A stretch of DNA of 64,000 nucleotides from Dehalococcoidia bacterium (GCA_022827945.1 JAJEIT010000013.1:39507-103506), one strand, 5' to 3'. Counted from the first letter of the stretch, positions 41,637 through 53,972 are shown. The notes: a model not told the origin generated them from the sequence alone. Made by a program: numbers and translations.

Positions 41637-43306
41637 CTCGTGACCGCCCCTTCTGAGGCGCTCGAGACGCCGTTCGCGTACTTGGCGAACACGCCCCGCT
41701 CATAGCGCGGCGCGGGTGGCGTCCACGCCGCCAGGCGACGCTCCAGTTCCCCCTCTTCGAGCTCTACGTCGAGCCGCCGCGCGTCGATGTCGAAGGAGAC
41801 GATGTCGCCCTCCTCGATCGCCGCGATGGGGCCGCCCGCCGCCGCCTCCGGCGCGACGTGCCCGGCCATCAGGCCGTGCGTCGCGCCGCTGAAGCGACCG
41901 TCCGTGAGCAGCGCCACCGAGTCGCCCAGCCCCTCGCCCACGAGCGCGGCGGTCACGCCGAGCATCTCGCGCATGCCCGGCCCGCCCTTCGGGCCCTCGT
42001 ACCGGATGACGACAACGTCGCCCGGCTCGATGCGCCGCTCCGACACGGCCGCGAATGCGTCCTCTTCCCGGTCGAACACCCGGGCCGGTCCGCGGTGCTG
42101 CATGATCTCGTGTCCCGCGACCTTGATGACGCATCCCTCCGGCGCGAGGTTCCCCTTCAGGATGACGAGCCCGCCCGTGTCCTTGATCGGTTCGTCCAGC
42201 GACACGATCACGTCCTGGCCCGGCGCCTCCTGTGCGTCCCCCGCCTCCTGCTCGATCGTGCGTCCCGTCACGGTCATCTGGTCGCCGTGGACCTTCTCGC
42301 CCTCCAGCAGGCGCTGCGCGAGCAGCCGCGTGCCGCCCGCCCGGTCCATGTCGAGGGCGACATAACGACCGCCGGGCCGCAAGTCCCCGATGATCGGCGT
42401 GCGCTCGCTGATGTCGTCGAAGTCGTCGATGTCGAGCGGAACCCCGACCTCCCGCGCCATCGCCAGCAGGTGCAGGACCGCGTTCGTCGAGCCGCCCGTC
42501 GAGGCCACGCAGGCGATGGCGTTCTCGAACGCCTCGCGCGTCATCACGTCCTCGGGAAGCTGGCCCCGCGCCAGCACGTCCATCACGAGCTGTCCCGCCT
42601 CGTAGCCCGCGCTGTTCTTGCGCGGGTCGGTCGCGCCCGCCGAACCGCTCCCCATCGGCGAGATGCCGAGGAACTCGATCGCCGTCGCCATCGTGTTCGC
42701 CGTGTACTGCGCGCCGCAGGCCCCCGCCCCCGGACAGGCGACGTCCTCGAGCGCCGTGAGCTGCTCGTCCGTCATCCCGCCCGCCGCGTGGCTCCCGACC
42801 GCTTCGAAAACGTCCTGGATGGTCACGTCGCGCCCCTCGTAGTTCCCTGGCGCGATCGATCCGCTGTAGAGCACCAGCCCCGGGACCCCCAGCCGCGAAA
42901 GCCCCATCACGCCGCCCGGGATCGTCTTGTCGCAGCCCACGATGACGACCGCGGCGTCGAACAGGTAGCCCCGTCCGCACAGCTCGATGCTGTCCGCCAC
43001 CACCTCGCGGCTGATCAGCGACGCCTTCATGCCCTCCGTCCCCATTGCGATGCCGTCGCTGATGGAGACGGTGTTGATCTCCATGGGCGTCCCGCCCGCC
43101 TCGCGGATGCCCCGCATCACGTCCGCGGCCAGCTCGCGCTGGTTGAAGTTGCACGGCATCGTCCCGATCCAGCTGTGCGCGACCATCACGAGCGGGCGCT
43201 TCAGCGATTCCGAGTCATACCCGACGGACTTCAGCATGGCCCGTGCCGGCGCCCGGTCGGGCCCATCGACGAGCGTGCGGCTGCGGTGGCGTGGATCGAG
43301 CGGCAT
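41633..43306 (-). CDS. ilvD: Dihydroxy-acid dehydratase
   Basis: IlvD dehydrates dihydroxy acids to 2-oxo acids in valine, isoleucine and leucine synthesis. The Fe-S cluster cysteines are in [20 protein letters not shown] and [17 protein letters not shown]. The catalytic-serine region is [20 protein letters not shown]. The 557 residues match the family. The ATG at 43306 has GGAG, and TAGGCT (43342-43347, minus strand) is a possible -10. The aminotransferase lies upstream on the same strand with its own -10-like element. Confidence 0.95.
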   Translation of the reverse strand: MPLDPRHRSRTLVDGPDRAPARAMLKSVGYDSESLKRPLVMVAHSWIGTMPCNFNQRELAADVMRGIREAGGTPMEINTVSISDGIAMGTEGMKASLISREVVADSIELCGRGYLFDAAVVIVGCDKTIPGGVMGLSRLGVPGLVLYSGSIAPGNYEGRDVTIQDVFEAVGSHAAGGMTDEQLTALEDVACPGAGACGAQYTANTMATAIEFLGISPMGSGSAGATDPRKNSAGYEAGQLVMDVLARGQLPEDVMTREAFENAIACVASTGGSTNAVLHLLAMAREVGVPLDIDDFDDISERTPIIGDLRPGGRYVALDMDRAGGTRLLAQRLLEGEKVHGDQMTVTGRTIEQEAGDAQEAPGQDVIVSLDEPIKDTGGLVILKGNLAPEGCVIKVAGHEIMQHRGPARVFDREEDAFAAVSERRIEPGDVVVIRYEGPKGGPGMREMLGVTAALVGEGLGDSVALLTDGRFSGATHGLMAGHVAPEAAAGGPIAAIEEGDIVSFDIDARRLDVELEEGELERRLAAWTPPAPRYERGVFAKYANGVSSASEGAVTS

Positions 43307-43391
43307 GAGGGCACTCCAGGTGGGTGAAATGTGGCGAATCGAGCCTACGCGCTGCCCGTTTCCCGAGCCAGAACCGCGCGCCGGGCGGTCG

Positions 43392-44630
43392 CTACTTGAT
43401 GGACGAGCCGGCCGCTACCTCGCGCAGCGCCTCGGCCAGCCGGTGAACGCCTTCCTCGATCTCCTCGACGGGCGTGTAGCTGAAGGCGATCCGCAGGTGC
43501 TGCGTCGCGTTGCCGTCGGCGAAGAAGTGCGGTCCTGCGCCGATGAGCACGCCCTTCTCGTTCGCCACGCGCTGCACCTCGATGGCCGAGAGGCCGGGCC
43601 GGAGCGCCAGCCAGACGAAGAAGCCGCCTTCGGGCCGGAGGTAGCTGACGTACTCGCCACAGTGCTCCTCGACCGCCGCGCACAGCCGGTCGAGCTTGCG
43701 CCGGTAGATGCCTCGTAGCCGCTCGACGTGCCGGTCGAGGTCGCCGTTCCGGATCATCTCCGCGACCACCCGGCCCAGGTACGGGCTCGACCCCATGTCG
43801 TAGCGCAGGGCGGCCATGCGCGTGATGAACGCTGGCGGCGCCAGGTTCCATCCTAGCCGCAGCCCTGTCGCGATGATCTTCGAGAAGCTCGCGACCTTGA
43901 TGGCCAGTTCGCCGCCGGAGAGCGAGAAGAGCGACGGCGGCGGGGGCTCGTCGCCGAGCCACAGCTCCCCGTAGGCGTCGTCTTCCATCAGCAGCACGCG
44001 GTGCTCGCGCAGGAGCTCCAGAAGCTTCTCGCGTCGCTCCAGCGGCAGCGTCGACCCCACCGGGTTCTGGTGCGTCGGGATGGTGTAGAGCAGCTTCGCC
44101 CGCCGCCCCTCGTCCGCCAGCCGCTTCAGCGCCTCCTCGACGAGGTCGATGCGCAGCCCCTCGTCGTCCATGGGCACGGCCTCGATCTTCGCCCCGAACG
44201 AAACGAAGGTGCGCAGGCTGCCGGGGAAGGTCGGGCTCTCCACGAGCACCGTGTCGCCCGGGTCGAGAAGCGCCTCGCAGGCGATGCCGATCCCCTGCGC
44301 CGCGCCCGCGGTCACAATCACGTGCTCGTGCGTCAGCGGGATCCCCTCGATGCCACTGGACCGCTCCGCGATCGCCTCGCGCAGTGGCTGGGGGCCGAAG
44401 GTGCCGCCGTACTGCAGCGCTTCGCGCCGCTCCTGTTCGAGCACGGTGCGGGTGGCTCGCAGCAGCTCCTCGCTCGGCAGCGAGGGCACGTCGGGCAGCC
44501 CGCCCGCAAACGAGATGACGGGACGGTCGTCGGGCCGGGCCGCGGCCCACACGCCCGCGCCCATGATCTTCGAGCGCGCGCTGACGATCTGTTCGAGTGA
44601 GTCCTGGGTCCAGAAGGGTGTGTCCGGCAT
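43392..44630 (-). CDS. Class I/II PLP aminotransferase (LysN/MocR-like)
   Basis: The 412-residue fold-type I enzyme has [59 protein letters not shown] and the PLP Lys in [14 protein letters not shown], with [11 protein letters not shown] before it. The pattern is that of 2-aminoadipate/LysN or branched-chain and aromatic transaminases. No MocR DNA-binding domain is present. The ATG at 44630 has CATACT 6 bases before it, a weak leaderless -10. It is divergent from gltB, which supplies glutamate as amino donor. Confidence 0.88.
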   Translation of the reverse strand: MPDTPFWTQDSLEQIVSARSKIMGAGVWAAARPDDRPVISFAGGLPDVPSLPSEELLRATRTVLEQERREALQYGGTFGPQPLREAIAERSSGIEGIPLTHEHVIVTAGAAQGIGIACEALLDPGDTVLVESPTFPGSLRTFVSFGAKIEAVPMDDEGLRIDLVEEALKRLADEGRRAKLLYTIPTHQNPVGSTLPLERREKLLELLREHRVLLMEDDAYGELWLGDEPPPPSLFSLSGGELAIKVASFSKIIATGLRLGWNLAPPAFITRMAALRYDMGSSPYLGRVVAEMIRNGDLDRHVERLRGIYRRKLDRLCAAVEEHCGEYVSYLRPEGGFFVWLALRPGLSAIEVQRVANEKGVLIGAGPHFFADGNATQHLRIAFSYTPVEEIEEGVHRLAEALREVAAGSSIK

Positions 44631-44742
44631 CGCTTCAGTATGGCGGCGGCTGCCCTCAGGGGCGAGCAGGGCCGCCGGCGCCGGCGAACCCCGTTAACGC
44701 AGGCGTAATGGCCCGGGGGCGATCTCTGCTGCTTGATCTGGC

Positions 44743-44880
44743 TATACTTATCGTTCACCCGTGTGTGCGTTGGGAGGCGTGAGCCTCGCGAGGCGAGGCG
44801 CGGGAAGGTATTACCCCGCGCATGAGCCGCCCGGACGGGCGGCTCCGCAACGGGCGAAGCGAACGAGAGGAGGCTGCCTC
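44743..44880 (+). promoter_or_regulatory. gltB promoter and structured 5' leader
   Basis: TATACT at 44743-44748 is the -10. The ~125-base leader that follows holds consecutive stems: GCCTC-GC-GAGGC near 44784-44795, GCGCGGG pairing with CCCGCGC near 44799-44822, and GAGCCGCCC-GGAC-GGGCGGCTC at 44824-44845. The ribosome binding sequence GAGGCT (44870-44875) is complementary to AGCCTC at 44782-44787 and is also followed by GCCTC next to the ATG, so it could be masked. I do not match it to a known riboswitch class. Confidence 0.45.
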
Positions 44881-47800
44881 ATGGCCGCGCATACCCGGCC
44901 CCCGAAGCAGGGTCTCTACGAGCCCGGCCTCGAGCATGATTCGTGCGGCGTCGGCTTCCTCGTGCACCTCAAGGGACAGCGCTCCCACATGATCGTCGAG
45001 AAGGCGATCGAGGCGCTCTCCAACCTTAACCACCGCGGCGCCAGCGGCGCCGAGGTCAACACCGGTGACGGCGCCGGCCTCCTCATCCAGACGCCCGACG
45101 AGTTCTTCCACCACGAGTGCGCCCAGCTCGGCATCCAGCTCCCGCAGCGGGGCCAGTACGGCGTCGGGATGCTCTTCTGCCACGGCGACGAAGACGCGCG
45201 CCGCCTCGCCATGAACCTGCTCGCCGAGCTTGTCCGGGGCGAGGGGCAGCACCTCCTCGGCTGGCGCGAGGTCCCCACCGACAACTCCATGCTCGGTGAG
45301 ACCTCCCTGCTCGCCGAGCCCTCCGTCCACCAGGTCTTCATCGGGCGCGGAACCTGGGTGGAAACCGAGGACGACTTCGAGCGCCGTCTCTTCGTCATCC
45401 GCAAGCTCTTCGAGCGCGAGGTCGAGAAGCGAGGTATCGGCGATTCCGAGGACTTCTACTTCCCCAGCCTCTCCTGCCGCACGGTCGTCTACAAGGGCAT
45501 GCTCACCGCCCTCCAGCTGCCCGAGTACTACCCCGACCTGCGCGACCGCCGCATGGTCACCGCGCTGGCGATGTTCCACTCGCGCTTCAGCACCAACACC
45601 TTCCCCAGCTGGAAGCTCGCCCACCCCTACCGCACCATCTCCCACAACGGCGAGATCAACACCCTCCGCGGCAACAAGAACTGGATGGCCGCCCGCGAGG
45701 CGCTGCTCGAGACCCCGCACTTCGACGATATCCAGAAGATCCTTCCCATCATCGACGAGGCTGGCAGCGATACTGCCTGCCTCGACAACGCCCTCGAGCT
45801 GCTGACCCTCGGCGGCCGTCCCGTCGAGCACGCGATGATGATGCTCATCCCCGAGGCCTGGTCCGGCCACGAGACCATGAGCGCTGAGAAGAAGGCCTTC
45901 TACGAGTACCACAGCCTCCTCATGGAGCCCTGGGACGGCCCCGCCTCCGTCGCCTTTACCGACGGACGCACCATCGGCGCGGTCCTCGACCGCAACGGCC
46001 TGCGCCCCTCCCGCTACCTCGTGACCAAGGACGACCTCGTCGTCATGGCCTCCGAGTCTGGCGTCCTCCCCGTCGAGGACGACAACGTCCTCATGAAGGG
46101 CCGCCTCCAGCCCGGCCGCATGTTCCTCGTCAGCCTCGAGGAGGGCCGCATCATCGGCGATGCCGAGCTGAAGCAGCGGCTCGCCCGCGCCCACGACTAC
46201 GACGGCTGGCTCGGCGAGAACCTCACGCGCCTCGCCGACCTGCCCGCCGCCGAGGCTCCCGCCCCCATCGCCGGCGACGACCTGCTCGAGCGCCAGATCG
46301 CCTTTGGCTACACGGTAGAGGACGCGAAGTACCACCTCGGCCCGATGGCCCGCCAGGGCCAGGAATCGATCGGCTCAATGGGCACGGACACGCCCCTGGC
46401 GGTCCTCTCTGAGCGCCCCCAGCCCCTCTACAACTACTTCAAGCAGCTCTTCGCGCAGGTCACGAACCCCCCGCTGGATGCCATCCGCGAGGAGATAGTG
46501 ACCTCCGTGGACTCCCTCATTGGCGCCGAGGGCAACCTCTTCAGCGAGGGCCTCGACGACGGTTACCGCATGATCGCGCTGCCCACGCCCTTCCCCACGA
46601 ATGCCGAGATGGCGCAGCTCCGCAGCCTCGATGGCGAGGGCGGCTTCCGCTCCGCCGTGCTCCCCATGACGATGCCCGCCGCCGAAGGCCCCGCCGGCAT
46701 GCAGCCCGCCCTCGACGAGCTCTTCGAGCGCGCCGACGAGGCCATCGAGAACGGCTCCAACATCCTCATCCTCTCCGACCGCGGCATCGACCGGGAGCAC
46801 GCGCCCATCCCCGCCCTGCTCGCCACCGCCGGCCTCCACCACCACCTCGTGCGCAACAAGCGCCGTACCAAGGTCGGGCTTGTCGTCGAGACCGGTGAGG
46901 CGCGCGAGGTGCACCACTTCGCCCTGCTCATCGGCTACGGCGCCGGCGCGATCAATCCCTACCTCTCGCTCGACACCCTGGCCGAGATGAAGGCCGAGGG
47001 CTCCCTTGAGAGCGACATCTCCTGGGAGGAGGCCGAGAGCAACTTCATCAAGGCCCTCAAGAAGGGCGTCGTGAAGGTCATGTCGAAGATGGGCATCTCC
47101 ACGGTGCAGAGCTACCGCGGCGCCCAGATCTTCGAGGCCGTCGGCCTCAACGAGGACCTCATCGACCGCTACTTCACTGGCACGGTCTCGCGCATCAGTG
47201 GCGCCGGGCTCGAGCAGATCGCCGCCGAGATGCTCGCCCACCACGCCCGCGCCTACCCCGACCGCGACGGCGGGCTCTACAGCATCGGCTGGGGTGGCCA
47301 GTACCAGTGGCGCCACGGCGGCGAGTTCCACCTCTTCAACCCCGACACCATCTTCAAGCTGCAGCACGCCACCCGTACCAAGCGCCGGGAGATCTTCCGC
47401 GAGTACACGACCCTCGTGAATGACCAGGCTCGCCAGATGGCGACCCTGCGCGGCCTCATGGAGTTCCGCTCCGACCGCGAGCCCATCCCCATCGAGGAGG
47501 TCGAGCCCGTCTCCAGCATCTTCCCCCGCTTCGCCACCGGCGCGATGTCGTTCGGCTCGATCAGCGCCGAGGCGCACGAAACGCTCGCCATCGCCATGAA
47601 CCGAATCGGCGGGCGCAGCAACACCGGCGAGGGCGGCGAGGACCCCCGCCGCTTCACCCCGGACGACAACGGCGACCTGCGCCGCAGCTCCATCAAGCAG
47701 GTCGCTTCGGGTCGCTTCGGCGTCACCAGCGAGTACCTGGTCAACGCCGACGAGCTCCAGATCAAGATGGCCCAGGGCGCCAAGCCCGGCGAAGGCGGTC

Positions 47801-49437
47801 AGCTTCCCGGCCACAAGGTCTGGCCCTGGATCGCGCAGGTTCGCTATTCGACCCCCGGCGTGGGCCTCATCAGCCCGCCCCCGCACCACGACAACTACTC
47901 GATCGAGGACCTCGCCCAGCTCATCCACGACCTCAAGAACGCGAACCCGCGCGCCCGCATCAGCGTGAAGCTCGTCGCCGAGGTCGGCGTCGGGACCGTC
48001 GCCGCGGGTGTGGCCAAGGCCAAGTCCGACGTCGTCCTCATCAGCGGGCACGACGGCGGCACGGGGGCCAGCCCGCTCACCTCGCTCAAGCACGCGGGCG
48101 TCCCCTGGGAGCTCGGGCTTGCCGAGACCCAGCAGACCCTCGTCCTGAACAAGCTGCGCGACCGCATCATCGTCCAGACCGACGGCCAGATGAAGACCGG
48201 CCGCGACGTCGTCATCGCCGCCCTCCTCGGCGCCGAGGAGTACGGCTTCGCGACCGCCCCGCTCGTCGTGATGGGCTGCATCATGATGCGCGTCTGCCAC
48301 CTCGACACCTGCCCCGTCGGCGTCGCCACCCAGAACCCGCAGCTCCGCGAGAAGTTCACCGGGAAGGCCGAGCACGTCGTCAACTTCTTCGAGTTCGTCG
48401 CCGAGGAGATTCGCGAGACCCTCGCCGAGCTCGGCTATCGCTCCCTCGACGAGCTCATCGGCCGCAGCGACCTCATCGACGCGCGTCGCGCTGTCGACCA
48501 CTACAAGGCCCAGGGCGTCGACCTTTCCGCCATCCTCTACCGGCCCCAGGTCCCCGAGCACGTGGCCACGCGCCGCATCGCCGAGCAGGACCACGGCCTC
48601 CGCCACGCGCTCGACCAGGAGCTCATCCAGTTCGCCCGTCCCGCCCTTGAGGATGGGGAGCCTGTCGACGTCGATGTACCTATCCGAAACGTCAATCGGG
48701 TCGTTGGAACCATCCTTGGCAGCGAGGTCACGCGACGCCACGGCGCCGCCGGCCTCCCGCCCGACACGATTACCTTCCGCTTCAAGGGCTCCGCCGGCCA
48801 GAGCTTCGGCGCCTTCGTGCCGAAGGGCATGACCCTCCTTCTCTCCGGCGACGCCAACGACTACTTCGGCAAGGGCCTCTCCGGCGGCCGTCTCGTCGCC
48901 GCCCCGCCGCCCGACTCCACCTTCGTGCCGGAGGAGAACATCATCATCGGCAATGTCGCCCTCTACGGCGCGACCGCCGGCTCAGCCTTCATCCGTGGCG
49001 TGGCCGGTGAGCGCTTCTGTGTGCGCAATAGCGGCGCCCACGCTGTCGTCGAGGGCACCGGCGACCACGCCTGCGAGTACATGACCGGCGGCCGCGTCGT
49101 CATCATCGGCCCCACCGGCCGCAACTTCGGCGCTGGCATGAGCGGCGGCATCGCCTACGTCCTCGACGAAGATGGCGACTTCGACATCCGCTGCAACAGG
49201 GAGATGGTCGACCTGGAACCCCTGACCGAGGACGAGGACATCGACCTCGTGCGCAGCCTCCTGGAGCGCCACCGCGAGCACACCGGCAGCACCGTCGCCG
49301 ATCGCCTCCTCGAAGACTGGCAGGGCACGGTTTCGCGCTTCGTAAAGGTTATGCCGCTCGATTACCGCCGCGTCCTCAACGAGCAGAAGGCCCGCGAAGA
49401 GGCCGAACGCGAGCAGGTGGGGGCCACCGGTGGCTAA
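44881..49437 (+). CDS. gltB: Glutamate synthase large subunit
   Basis: The 1518-residue GOGAT alpha chain moves the amide of glutamine to 2-oxoglutarate. The class II glutaminase starts near [20 protein letters not shown]; maturation would expose its Cys. The central domain follows, then the FMN/synthase barrel ([20 protein letters not shown]) and the [3Fe-4S] cysteines in [15 protein letters not shown]. The C-terminal GXGXG beta-helix ends near [18 protein letters not shown] chose the ATG at 44881 behind GAGGAGG; a frame from 44761 would read through the leader. It overlaps gltD by 8 bases. Confidence 0.96.
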   Translation: MAAHTRPPKQGLYEPGLEHDSCGVGFLVHLKGQRSHMIVEKAIEALSNLNHRGASGAEVNTGDGAGLLIQTPDEFFHHECAQLGIQLPQRGQYGVGMLFCHGDEDARRLAMNLLAELVRGEGQHLLGWREVPTDNSMLGETSLLAEPSVHQVFIGRGTWVETEDDFERRLFVIRKLFEREVEKRGIGDSEDFYFPSLSCRTVVYKGMLTALQLPEYYPDLRDRRMVTALAMFHSRFSTNTFPSWKLAHPYRTISHNGEINTLRGNKNWMAAREALLETPHFDDIQKILPIIDEAGSDTACLDNALELLTLGGRPVEHAMMMLIPEAWSGHETMSAEKKAFYEYHSLLMEPWDGPASVAFTDGRTIGAVLDRNGLRPSRYLVTKDDLVVMASESGVLPVEDDNVLMKGRLQPGRMFLVSLEEGRIIGDAELKQRLARAHDYDGWLGENLTRLADLPAAEAPAPIAGDDLLERQIAFGYTVEDAKYHLGPMARQGQESIGSMGTDTPLAVLSERPQPLYNYFKQLFAQVTNPPLDAIREEIVTSVDSLIGAEGNLFSEGLDDGYRMIALPTPFPTNAEMAQLRSLDGEGGFRSAVLPMTMPAAEGPAGMQPALDELFERADEAIENGSNILILSDRGIDREHAPIPALLATAGLHHHLVRNKRRTKVGLVVETGEAREVHHFALLIGYGAGAINPYLSLDTLAEMKAEGSLESDISWEEAESNFIKALKKGVVKVMSKMGISTVQSYRGAQIFEAVGLNEDLIDRYFTGTVSRISGAGLEQIAAEMLAHHARAYPDRDGGLYSIGWGGQYQWRHGGEFHLFNPDTIFKLQHATRTKRREIFREYTTLVNDQARQMATLRGLMEFRSDREPIPIEEVEPVSSIFPRFATGAMSFGSISAEAHETLAIAMNRIGGRSNTGEGGEDPRRFTPDDNGDLRRSSIKQVASGRFGVTSEYLVNADELQIKMAQGAKPGEGGQLPGHKVWPWIAQVRYSTPGVGLISPPPHHDNYSIEDLAQLIHDLKNANPRARISVKLVAEVGVGTVAAGVAKAKSDVVLISGHDGGTGASPLTSLKHAGVPWELGLAETQQTLVLNKLRDRIIVQTDGQMKTGRDVVIAALLGAEEYGFATAPLVVMGCIMMRVCHLDTCPVGVATQNPQLREKFTGKAEHVVNFFEFVAEEIRETLAELGYRSLDELIGRSDLIDARRAVDHYKAQGVDLSAILYRPQVPEHVATRRIAEQDHGLRHALDQELIQFARPALEDGEPVDVDVPIRNVNRVVGTILGSEVTRRHGAAGLPPDTITFRFKGSAGQSFGAFVPKGMTLLLSGDANDYFGKGLSGGRLVAAPPPDSTFVPEENIIIGNVALYGATAGSAFIRGVAGERFCVRNSGAHAVVEGTGDHACEYMTGGRVVIIGPTGRNFGAGMSGGIAYVLDEDGDFDIRCNREMVDLEPLTEDEDIDLVRSLLERHREHTGSTVADRLLEDWQGTVSRFVKVMPLDYRRVLNEQKAREEAEREQVGATGG

Positions 49438-50866
49438 GACCACGGGCTTCATGGAATTCACGCGGCAGGGGCCGCCCAGCCGCCCCGTGGCCGAGCGCGT
49501 CACCGACTGGCTCGAGTACTACGAGGAGATGCCGCCCAAGCAGCTCAACGAGCAGGCCGCGCGTTGCATGGACTGCGGCGTGCCCTTCTGCCACCAGGGC
49601 TGCCCCCTCGGCAACATCATTCCCGACTGGAACGACCTCGTGTACCGCGGCCACTGGCGCGACGCCATCGAGCGCCTCCACGCCACCAACAACTTCCCCG
49701 AGTTCACCGGCAGGCTCTGCCCCGCCCCCTGCGAGGCCGCCTGCGTCCTCGGCATCAACGATGACCCGGTCACCATCAAGCAGGTCGAGGTCAGCATCAT
49801 CGAGCGCGCCTGGCGCGAGGGCTGGATCCACCCCGAACCGCCGCAGCAGCGCACCGAGCGTCGCGTCGCCGTGATCGGCTCCGGCCCCGCCGGCCTCGCC
49901 GCCGCCCAGCAGCTCCGCCGCGCCGGCCACGACGTCACCGTCTTCGAGCGTGACGACCGCATCGGCGGCCTCCTCCGCTACGGCATCCCCGAGTTCAAGA
50001 TGGAGAAACGCTTCATCGACCGCCGTCTCGAGCAGATGGAGGCCGAGGGCGTCGTCTTCCGCCCCGGCGTCAACATCGGCGTCGATGTCGACGCGCGCGA
50101 CCTCGTGAACGAGTTCGACGCCATCTGCCTGTCCGGTGGCGCCACCCACTCCCGCGACCTCCCCATCCCCGGCCGCGATCTCGACGGCATCCACCTCGCG
50201 ATGGACTTCCTGCCCCCGCAAAACAAGCTCCTCGCCGGCGACGACGTCCCCGAGAGCGAGGTCATCTCCGCCGCCGGCAAGCGCGTCATCATCCTCGGCG
50301 GCGGCGATACCGGCGCCGACTGCCTCGGCACCGTGCACCGCCACGGCGCCCTCAGCGTGAAGCAGTGGGAGCTCCTCCCCCGTCCCCCCGACACCCGCCC
50401 CGCCGAGACGCCCTGGCCCACCTGGCCCAACATCTTCCGCACCTCGGGCGCCCACCAGGAGGGCGGCGATCGCGACTACAGCATCCTCACGAAGGAGTTC
50501 ACCGGCGAGAACGGCCGCTTGACCGCCCTCCACGGCGTGCGCCTCGAGTGGGCCCCCGACGAGGACGGCCGCATGCAGATGACCGAGGTTCCCGGCAGCC
50601 AGTTCGTCGAGCCCGTCGACCTCGTGCTGCTCGCCCTCGGCTTCCTCGGCCCCGAGCGCCCGGGCATGCTCGAACAGCTCGGCGTCGACCTGACCGAGCG
50701 CGGCAACGTCGCCGCCGACGAGAACAAGATGACCAGCGTCCCCGGCATCTTCACCGCCGGCGACATGACCCGCGGCCAATCCCTCATCGTCTGGGCCATC
50801 GCCGAAGGCCGCGACGCCGCCCGCGGCATCGACCAGTACCTGATGGGCGAGACTTCCCTGCCGTAG
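49430..50866 (+). CDS. gltD: Glutamate synthase small subunit
   Basis: GltD feeds electrons from NAD(P)H to GltB through FAD and Fe-S clusters. The N-terminal cluster region is [20 protein letters not shown] and [12 protein letters not shown]. The FAD motif [15 protein letters not shown] and the NAD(P) motif [15 protein letters not shown] follow, then [10 protein letters not shown] near the end. At 478 residues it is full length. The GTG at 49430 lies inside gltB. The convergent prenyl synthase is 16 bases beyond. Confidence 0.96.
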   Translation: MAKTTGFMEFTRQGPPSRPVAERVTDWLEYYEEMPPKQLNEQAARCMDCGVPFCHQGCPLGNIIPDWNDLVYRGHWRDAIERLHATNNFPEFTGRLCPAPCEAACVLGINDDPVTIKQVEVSIIERAWREGWIHPEPPQQRTERRVAVIGSGPAGLAAAQQLRRAGHDVTVFERDDRIGGLLRYGIPEFKMEKRFIDRRLEQMEAEGVVFRPGVNIGVDVDARDLVNEFDAICLSGGATHSRDLPIPGRDLDGIHLAMDFLPPQNKLLAGDDVPESEVISAAGKRVIILGGGDTGADCLGTVHRHGALSVKQWELLPRPPDTRPAETPWPTWPNIFRTSGAHQEGGDRDYSILTKEFTGENGRLTALHGVRLEWAPDEDGRMQMTEVPGSQFVEPVDLVLLALGFLGPERPGMLEQLGVDLTERGNVAADENKMTSVPGIFTAGDMTRGQSLIVWAIAEGRDAARGIDQYLMGETSLP

Positions 50867-50882
50867 GGCTCCGAGTCGCTCC

Positions 50883-51905
50883 CTAGCCCGCCCGCTCGAT
50901 CAGGTAGCGCGCGACCGCCGCCAGCAAAATCCGCTCGTCCTCACTCAGGCCGAGGCTGTCGAGGAGGCTGCTGGCTTCATCGACATAACGCCTCGCGTGC
51001 TCTTCCGCCACCGCCTTGATCCCGTCCGCTTCCATCTGCGCCGAGACCGCCTCGATCTCCGCTGCCGGAGGCTCGTCGTGCGCGTACAGCCGCTCGATCG
51101 CCGCGCGCGTGCGCGGCTCCGCCAGCGCCGCGATCACGGGCAGCGTCTTCTTGTGCCGGGCGAGGTCGTTCTGGTTCGATTTGCCCGTCACGGAGGGGTC
51201 GCCCCAGATGCCGAGGATGTCGTCCCGCACCTGGAACGCCAGCCCCACCTTGCGCCCCCAGTCGCGGATGCCGTCGCTCTGCTCCGTGGGCGCTCCGCTC
51301 AGGATGGCGCCCATCTGCAGCGGCGCCCCGATGAGCGCCCCCGTCTTCCCCTCCACCATCGCCAGGTAGTCCTCGACCGAGACGTCTTCGCGCGGCTCGA
51401 AGCTGAGGTCGTTCCACTGGCCCCCGATCATGTCGTCGGTTGCCGCCAGCAGCGCGTCGAGCGCGGCCACGCGCCGCTCGCTCGGCGCGTCCGACTCGGA
51501 CAGCGCCCGCAGTGCGCGCGTCAGGAGGAAGTCGCCTACGTTGATCGCCTGCGCCTCGCCCACGATCCGCCAGATCGTGGGGCGGTGGTGGCGCTCCTCG
51601 TCGCGGTCCTGGATCTCGTCGTGGACGAGCGAGAAGTTGTGCACCAGCTCCACCGCTACCGCCCCGGGCATCGCGTCCGCTGCTGCGCCGCCGAGCCCTT
51701 CCGCCGCCAGCAGGCACAGCGCCGGCCGGATGCGCTTCCCGCCCGTCGTGGCGGGCCGCCCCTCCTCGTCCTCCCACCCCATGACATAACGAGCAGAGGC
51801 CGCCAGCCCGCCCTCGTCCGTGCCCACGGCGGCGCGCAGCGCGTCCTCAAGCGCGTCGAGATGGGCGGTTAACGCCGATGGAGGCGATGCTGCGGCGGTC
51901 GTCAT
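50883..51905 (-). CDS. Polyprenyl (geranylgeranyl-type) diphosphate synthase
   Basis: The 340-residue trans-prenyl transferase has GKRIRPALCLLAAEGLGG, the first Asp-rich motif as SLVHDEIQDRDEERHHRPT, and the second as QVRDDILGIWGD. The insertion of two residues in the first motif region is typical of bacterial type II synthases making C15-C20 chains. Chain length is inferred. It sits downstream of dxs on the same strand with a 27-base gap, so both are likely one transcription unit feeding isoprenoids. Confidence 0.9.
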   Translation of the reverse strand: MTTAAASPPSALTAHLDALEDALRAAVGTDEGGLAASARYVMGWEDEEGRPATTGGKRIRPALCLLAAEGLGGAAADAMPGAVAVELVHNFSLVHDEIQDRDEERHHRPTIWRIVGEAQAINVGDFLLTRALRALSESDAPSERRVAALDALLAATDDMIGGQWNDLSFEPREDVSVEDYLAMVEGKTGALIGAPLQMGAILSGAPTEQSDGIRDWGRKVGLAFQVRDDILGIWGDPSVTGKSNQNDLARHKKTLPVIAALAEPRTRAAIERLYAHDEPPAAEIEAVSAQMEADGIKAVAEEHARRYVDEASSLLDSLGLSEDERILLAAVARYLIERAG

Positions 51906-51932
51906 GCGGCCCTGCTACCCCTCTCTCGTTGC

Positions 51933-53873
51933 TCAGGCGGTCGCGAGGCTCTCCTTGCGCTCGGCCCCGCGGTCCTTCAGGACCTCCATCGCCCGCCGGG
52001 CGATGCCGTCGCCGTCGAGGTCGTACACGCCCCGGTACACCTTCTGTGGACCGTGATCCACGATGTCGTCCGGCATCGTCAGGTTCAGCAGGAGCGTCTC
52101 GGGCAGCCCGTTGTCGGCCAGGACCGCCAACACCGCCTCGCCGAAGCCGCCTGCGCGGACGTTCTCCTCGGCGGTGATGATGCCGCCTGTCTCCCGCGCG
52201 GCCGCCAGGATGGCGTCCTCGTCCAGCGGCTTGGCGAAACGCGCGTTGATGACGCGCGCATCGATGCCCTCGAGCGCCAGCAGGTCGGCGGCCTTGACGC
52301 ACTCGATCACCGACGCGCCGAAGCCGATGAGCGTGACGTCACGACCATCCCGCAGCAGCTCCGACTGCCCGACCGGGATCTTCTTCATCGGCTGGTCCGT
52401 GGGCGCTCCCGGGCCGGCCCCGCGCGGGTAGCGCACCGAGAACGGCGTGTCGTGCGCCACCGCCGTGCAGAGCAGGTCGCGCAGCTCCGCCTCGTCCTTG
52501 GGCGCGCTCACGACCATGTTCGGCAGGCAGCGCAGGTAGGACGTGTCGATGAACCCCTGGTGCGTCTTCCCGTCGTCCCCCACGAATCCCGCGCGGTCCA
52601 GCGCGAAGATCACCGGCAGCTTCTGCACAACGATGTCGTGCACGATCGAGTCGAAGCCCCGCTGCAGGAACGTCGAGTAGATGGCCGCGATGGGGCGCAT
52701 CCCCTGTGTCGCAAGTCCGGCCGCGAACGTGACCCCGTGCTGCTCGGCAATGCCCACGTCGAAGACGCGCTCGGGGTGCTCCTTCTGCGTCGCCGCCAGC
52801 CCCGTGCCTTCCAGCATCGCGGCGGTAATGGCGACCACGCGCGGGTCCTGCTCGATGAGCTCGCCGACGGCCTTCGCGAACACCTGGCTGTAGGTGGGCG
52901 GCGCCTTCGGCGCGTCCGGCGCCGCCGGCTTCTTCAGCCAGAAGGTGCCGCTGTGGCTCTTCACCGGGTCGGCTGCCGCCTCGGGAATGCCGTGGCCCTT
53001 GTTCGTCAGGATGTGCAGCAGCACGGGCTTGCCGCGCACCTTCTTCACCGCCGAGAGCGTCGCCTCGAGCTCGCCCAGGTTGTGGCCGTCGATCGGTCCG
53101 TAGTAGTCGAAGCCGAACTGCTCCCAGAAGCTCGCCGGCACGATCAGGTCGCGCATGCTCGATTGCACGCGCTGCGCGCCCTGCCAGACGTCCCGCGCCA
53201 GGGTCCGCCCGATGGGGAACTGCTCCACCAGTCCGTCGATGCGGCCCTCGATCTCCTGCTTGAAGCGCCGGTAGTGCGGCTCGATCCGCAGCTTGTTCAC
53301 GTTGCGGCTGAGCGCCCCCACGTTCGGCGAGATCGACATCGAGTTGTCGTTCAGGATGACGATCAGGTTGGTGCCGAGATGCCCGGCGTGGTTCAAACCC
53401 TCGAAGGCCATACCGGCCGTCATGGCGCCGTCGCCGATAACGGCGATCACGTGGTGGTCCTCACCGCGCAGGTCGCGCGCCGCGGCCATCCCCGTCGCCG
53501 CCGAGATCGAGGTGCCGGCGTGCCCCGCCCCGAACAGGTCGTGCGGGCTCTCGTTCCGGTCCGCGAACCCCGAGAGGCCCTGGTACTGCCGGATCGTCTC
53601 CATCTGGCCGCGCCGCCCGGTCACCATCTTGTGGACGTACACCTGGTGGCTCACGTCCCAGAGCATCCGGTCCCTGGGCGAATCAAATTGCCGGTGCAGC
53701 GCCAGCGTCAGCTCCACGACGCCGAGGTTCGAGGCGAGGTGCCCGCCGCCGCCGATCCCCTGGATCGTGTTGACCAGCTCTTCGCGAATCTCCTTCGCCA
53801 GCTCCTCCAGCTCGTCGGCAGAGAGACTGCGGAGGTCGGCGGGAGAGTTGATCTTGTCAAGCAAAAGGCTCAT
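51933..53873 (-). CDS. dxs: 1-deoxy-D-xylulose-5-phosphate synthase
   Basis: DXS joins pyruvate and glyceraldehyde-3-phosphate to open the MEP pathway. The 646-residue thiamine enzyme has GGHLASNLGVVELTLALH, the TPP/Mg motif VIGDGAMTAGMAFEGLNHAG with NDNSMSISPNVG, the central transketolase Glu in VFDVGIAEQHGVTFAAG, and a C-terminal transketolase domain. The ATG at 53873 follows AAGGAGG. Its own promoter is at 53973-54002. The prenyl synthase follows, and ispG is at 62 kb. Confidence 0.96.
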   Translation of the reverse strand: MSLLLDKINSPADLRSLSADELEELAKEIREELVNTIQGIGGGGHLASNLGVVELTLALHRQFDSPRDRMLWDVSHQVYVHKMVTGRRGQMETIRQYQGLSGFADRNESPHDLFGAGHAGTSISAATGMAAARDLRGEDHHVIAVIGDGAMTAGMAFEGLNHAGHLGTNLIVILNDNSMSISPNVGALSRNVNKLRIEPHYRRFKQEIEGRIDGLVEQFPIGRTLARDVWQGAQRVQSSMRDLIVPASFWEQFGFDYYGPIDGHNLGELEATLSAVKKVRGKPVLLHILTNKGHGIPEAAADPVKSHSGTFWLKKPAAPDAPKAPPTYSQVFAKAVGELIEQDPRVVAITAAMLEGTGLAATQKEHPERVFDVGIAEQHGVTFAAGLATQGMRPIAAIYSTFLQRGFDSIVHDIVVQKLPVIFALDRAGFVGDDGKTHQGFIDTSYLRCLPNMVVSAPKDEAELRDLLCTAVAHDTPFSVRYPRGAGPGAPTDQPMKKIPVGQSELLRDGRDVTLIGFGASVIECVKAADLLALEGIDARVINARFAKPLDEDAILAAARETGGIITAEENVRAGGFGEAVLAVLADNGLPETLLLNLTMPDDIVDHGPQKVYRGVYDLDGDGIARRAMEVLKDRGAERKESLATA

Positions 53874-53972
53874 CAGAAGCCTCCTTGGGGATTCCCCTGA
53901 TAGGAGTGAACCCGTTGCGGCTCCATGCCGCAGTTAGGACGCTTACCCGCGTCCGTCGAATCGTTTTCCGGT

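Noticed and set aside
46375..48741. Long open frame (about 788 codons) opposite gltB on the minus strand
   Set aside because: It mirrors the codon structure of gltB in a GC-rich sequence, has low-complexity Val/Glu/Ala/Gly composition, and has no start signals. gltB carries all family motifs.
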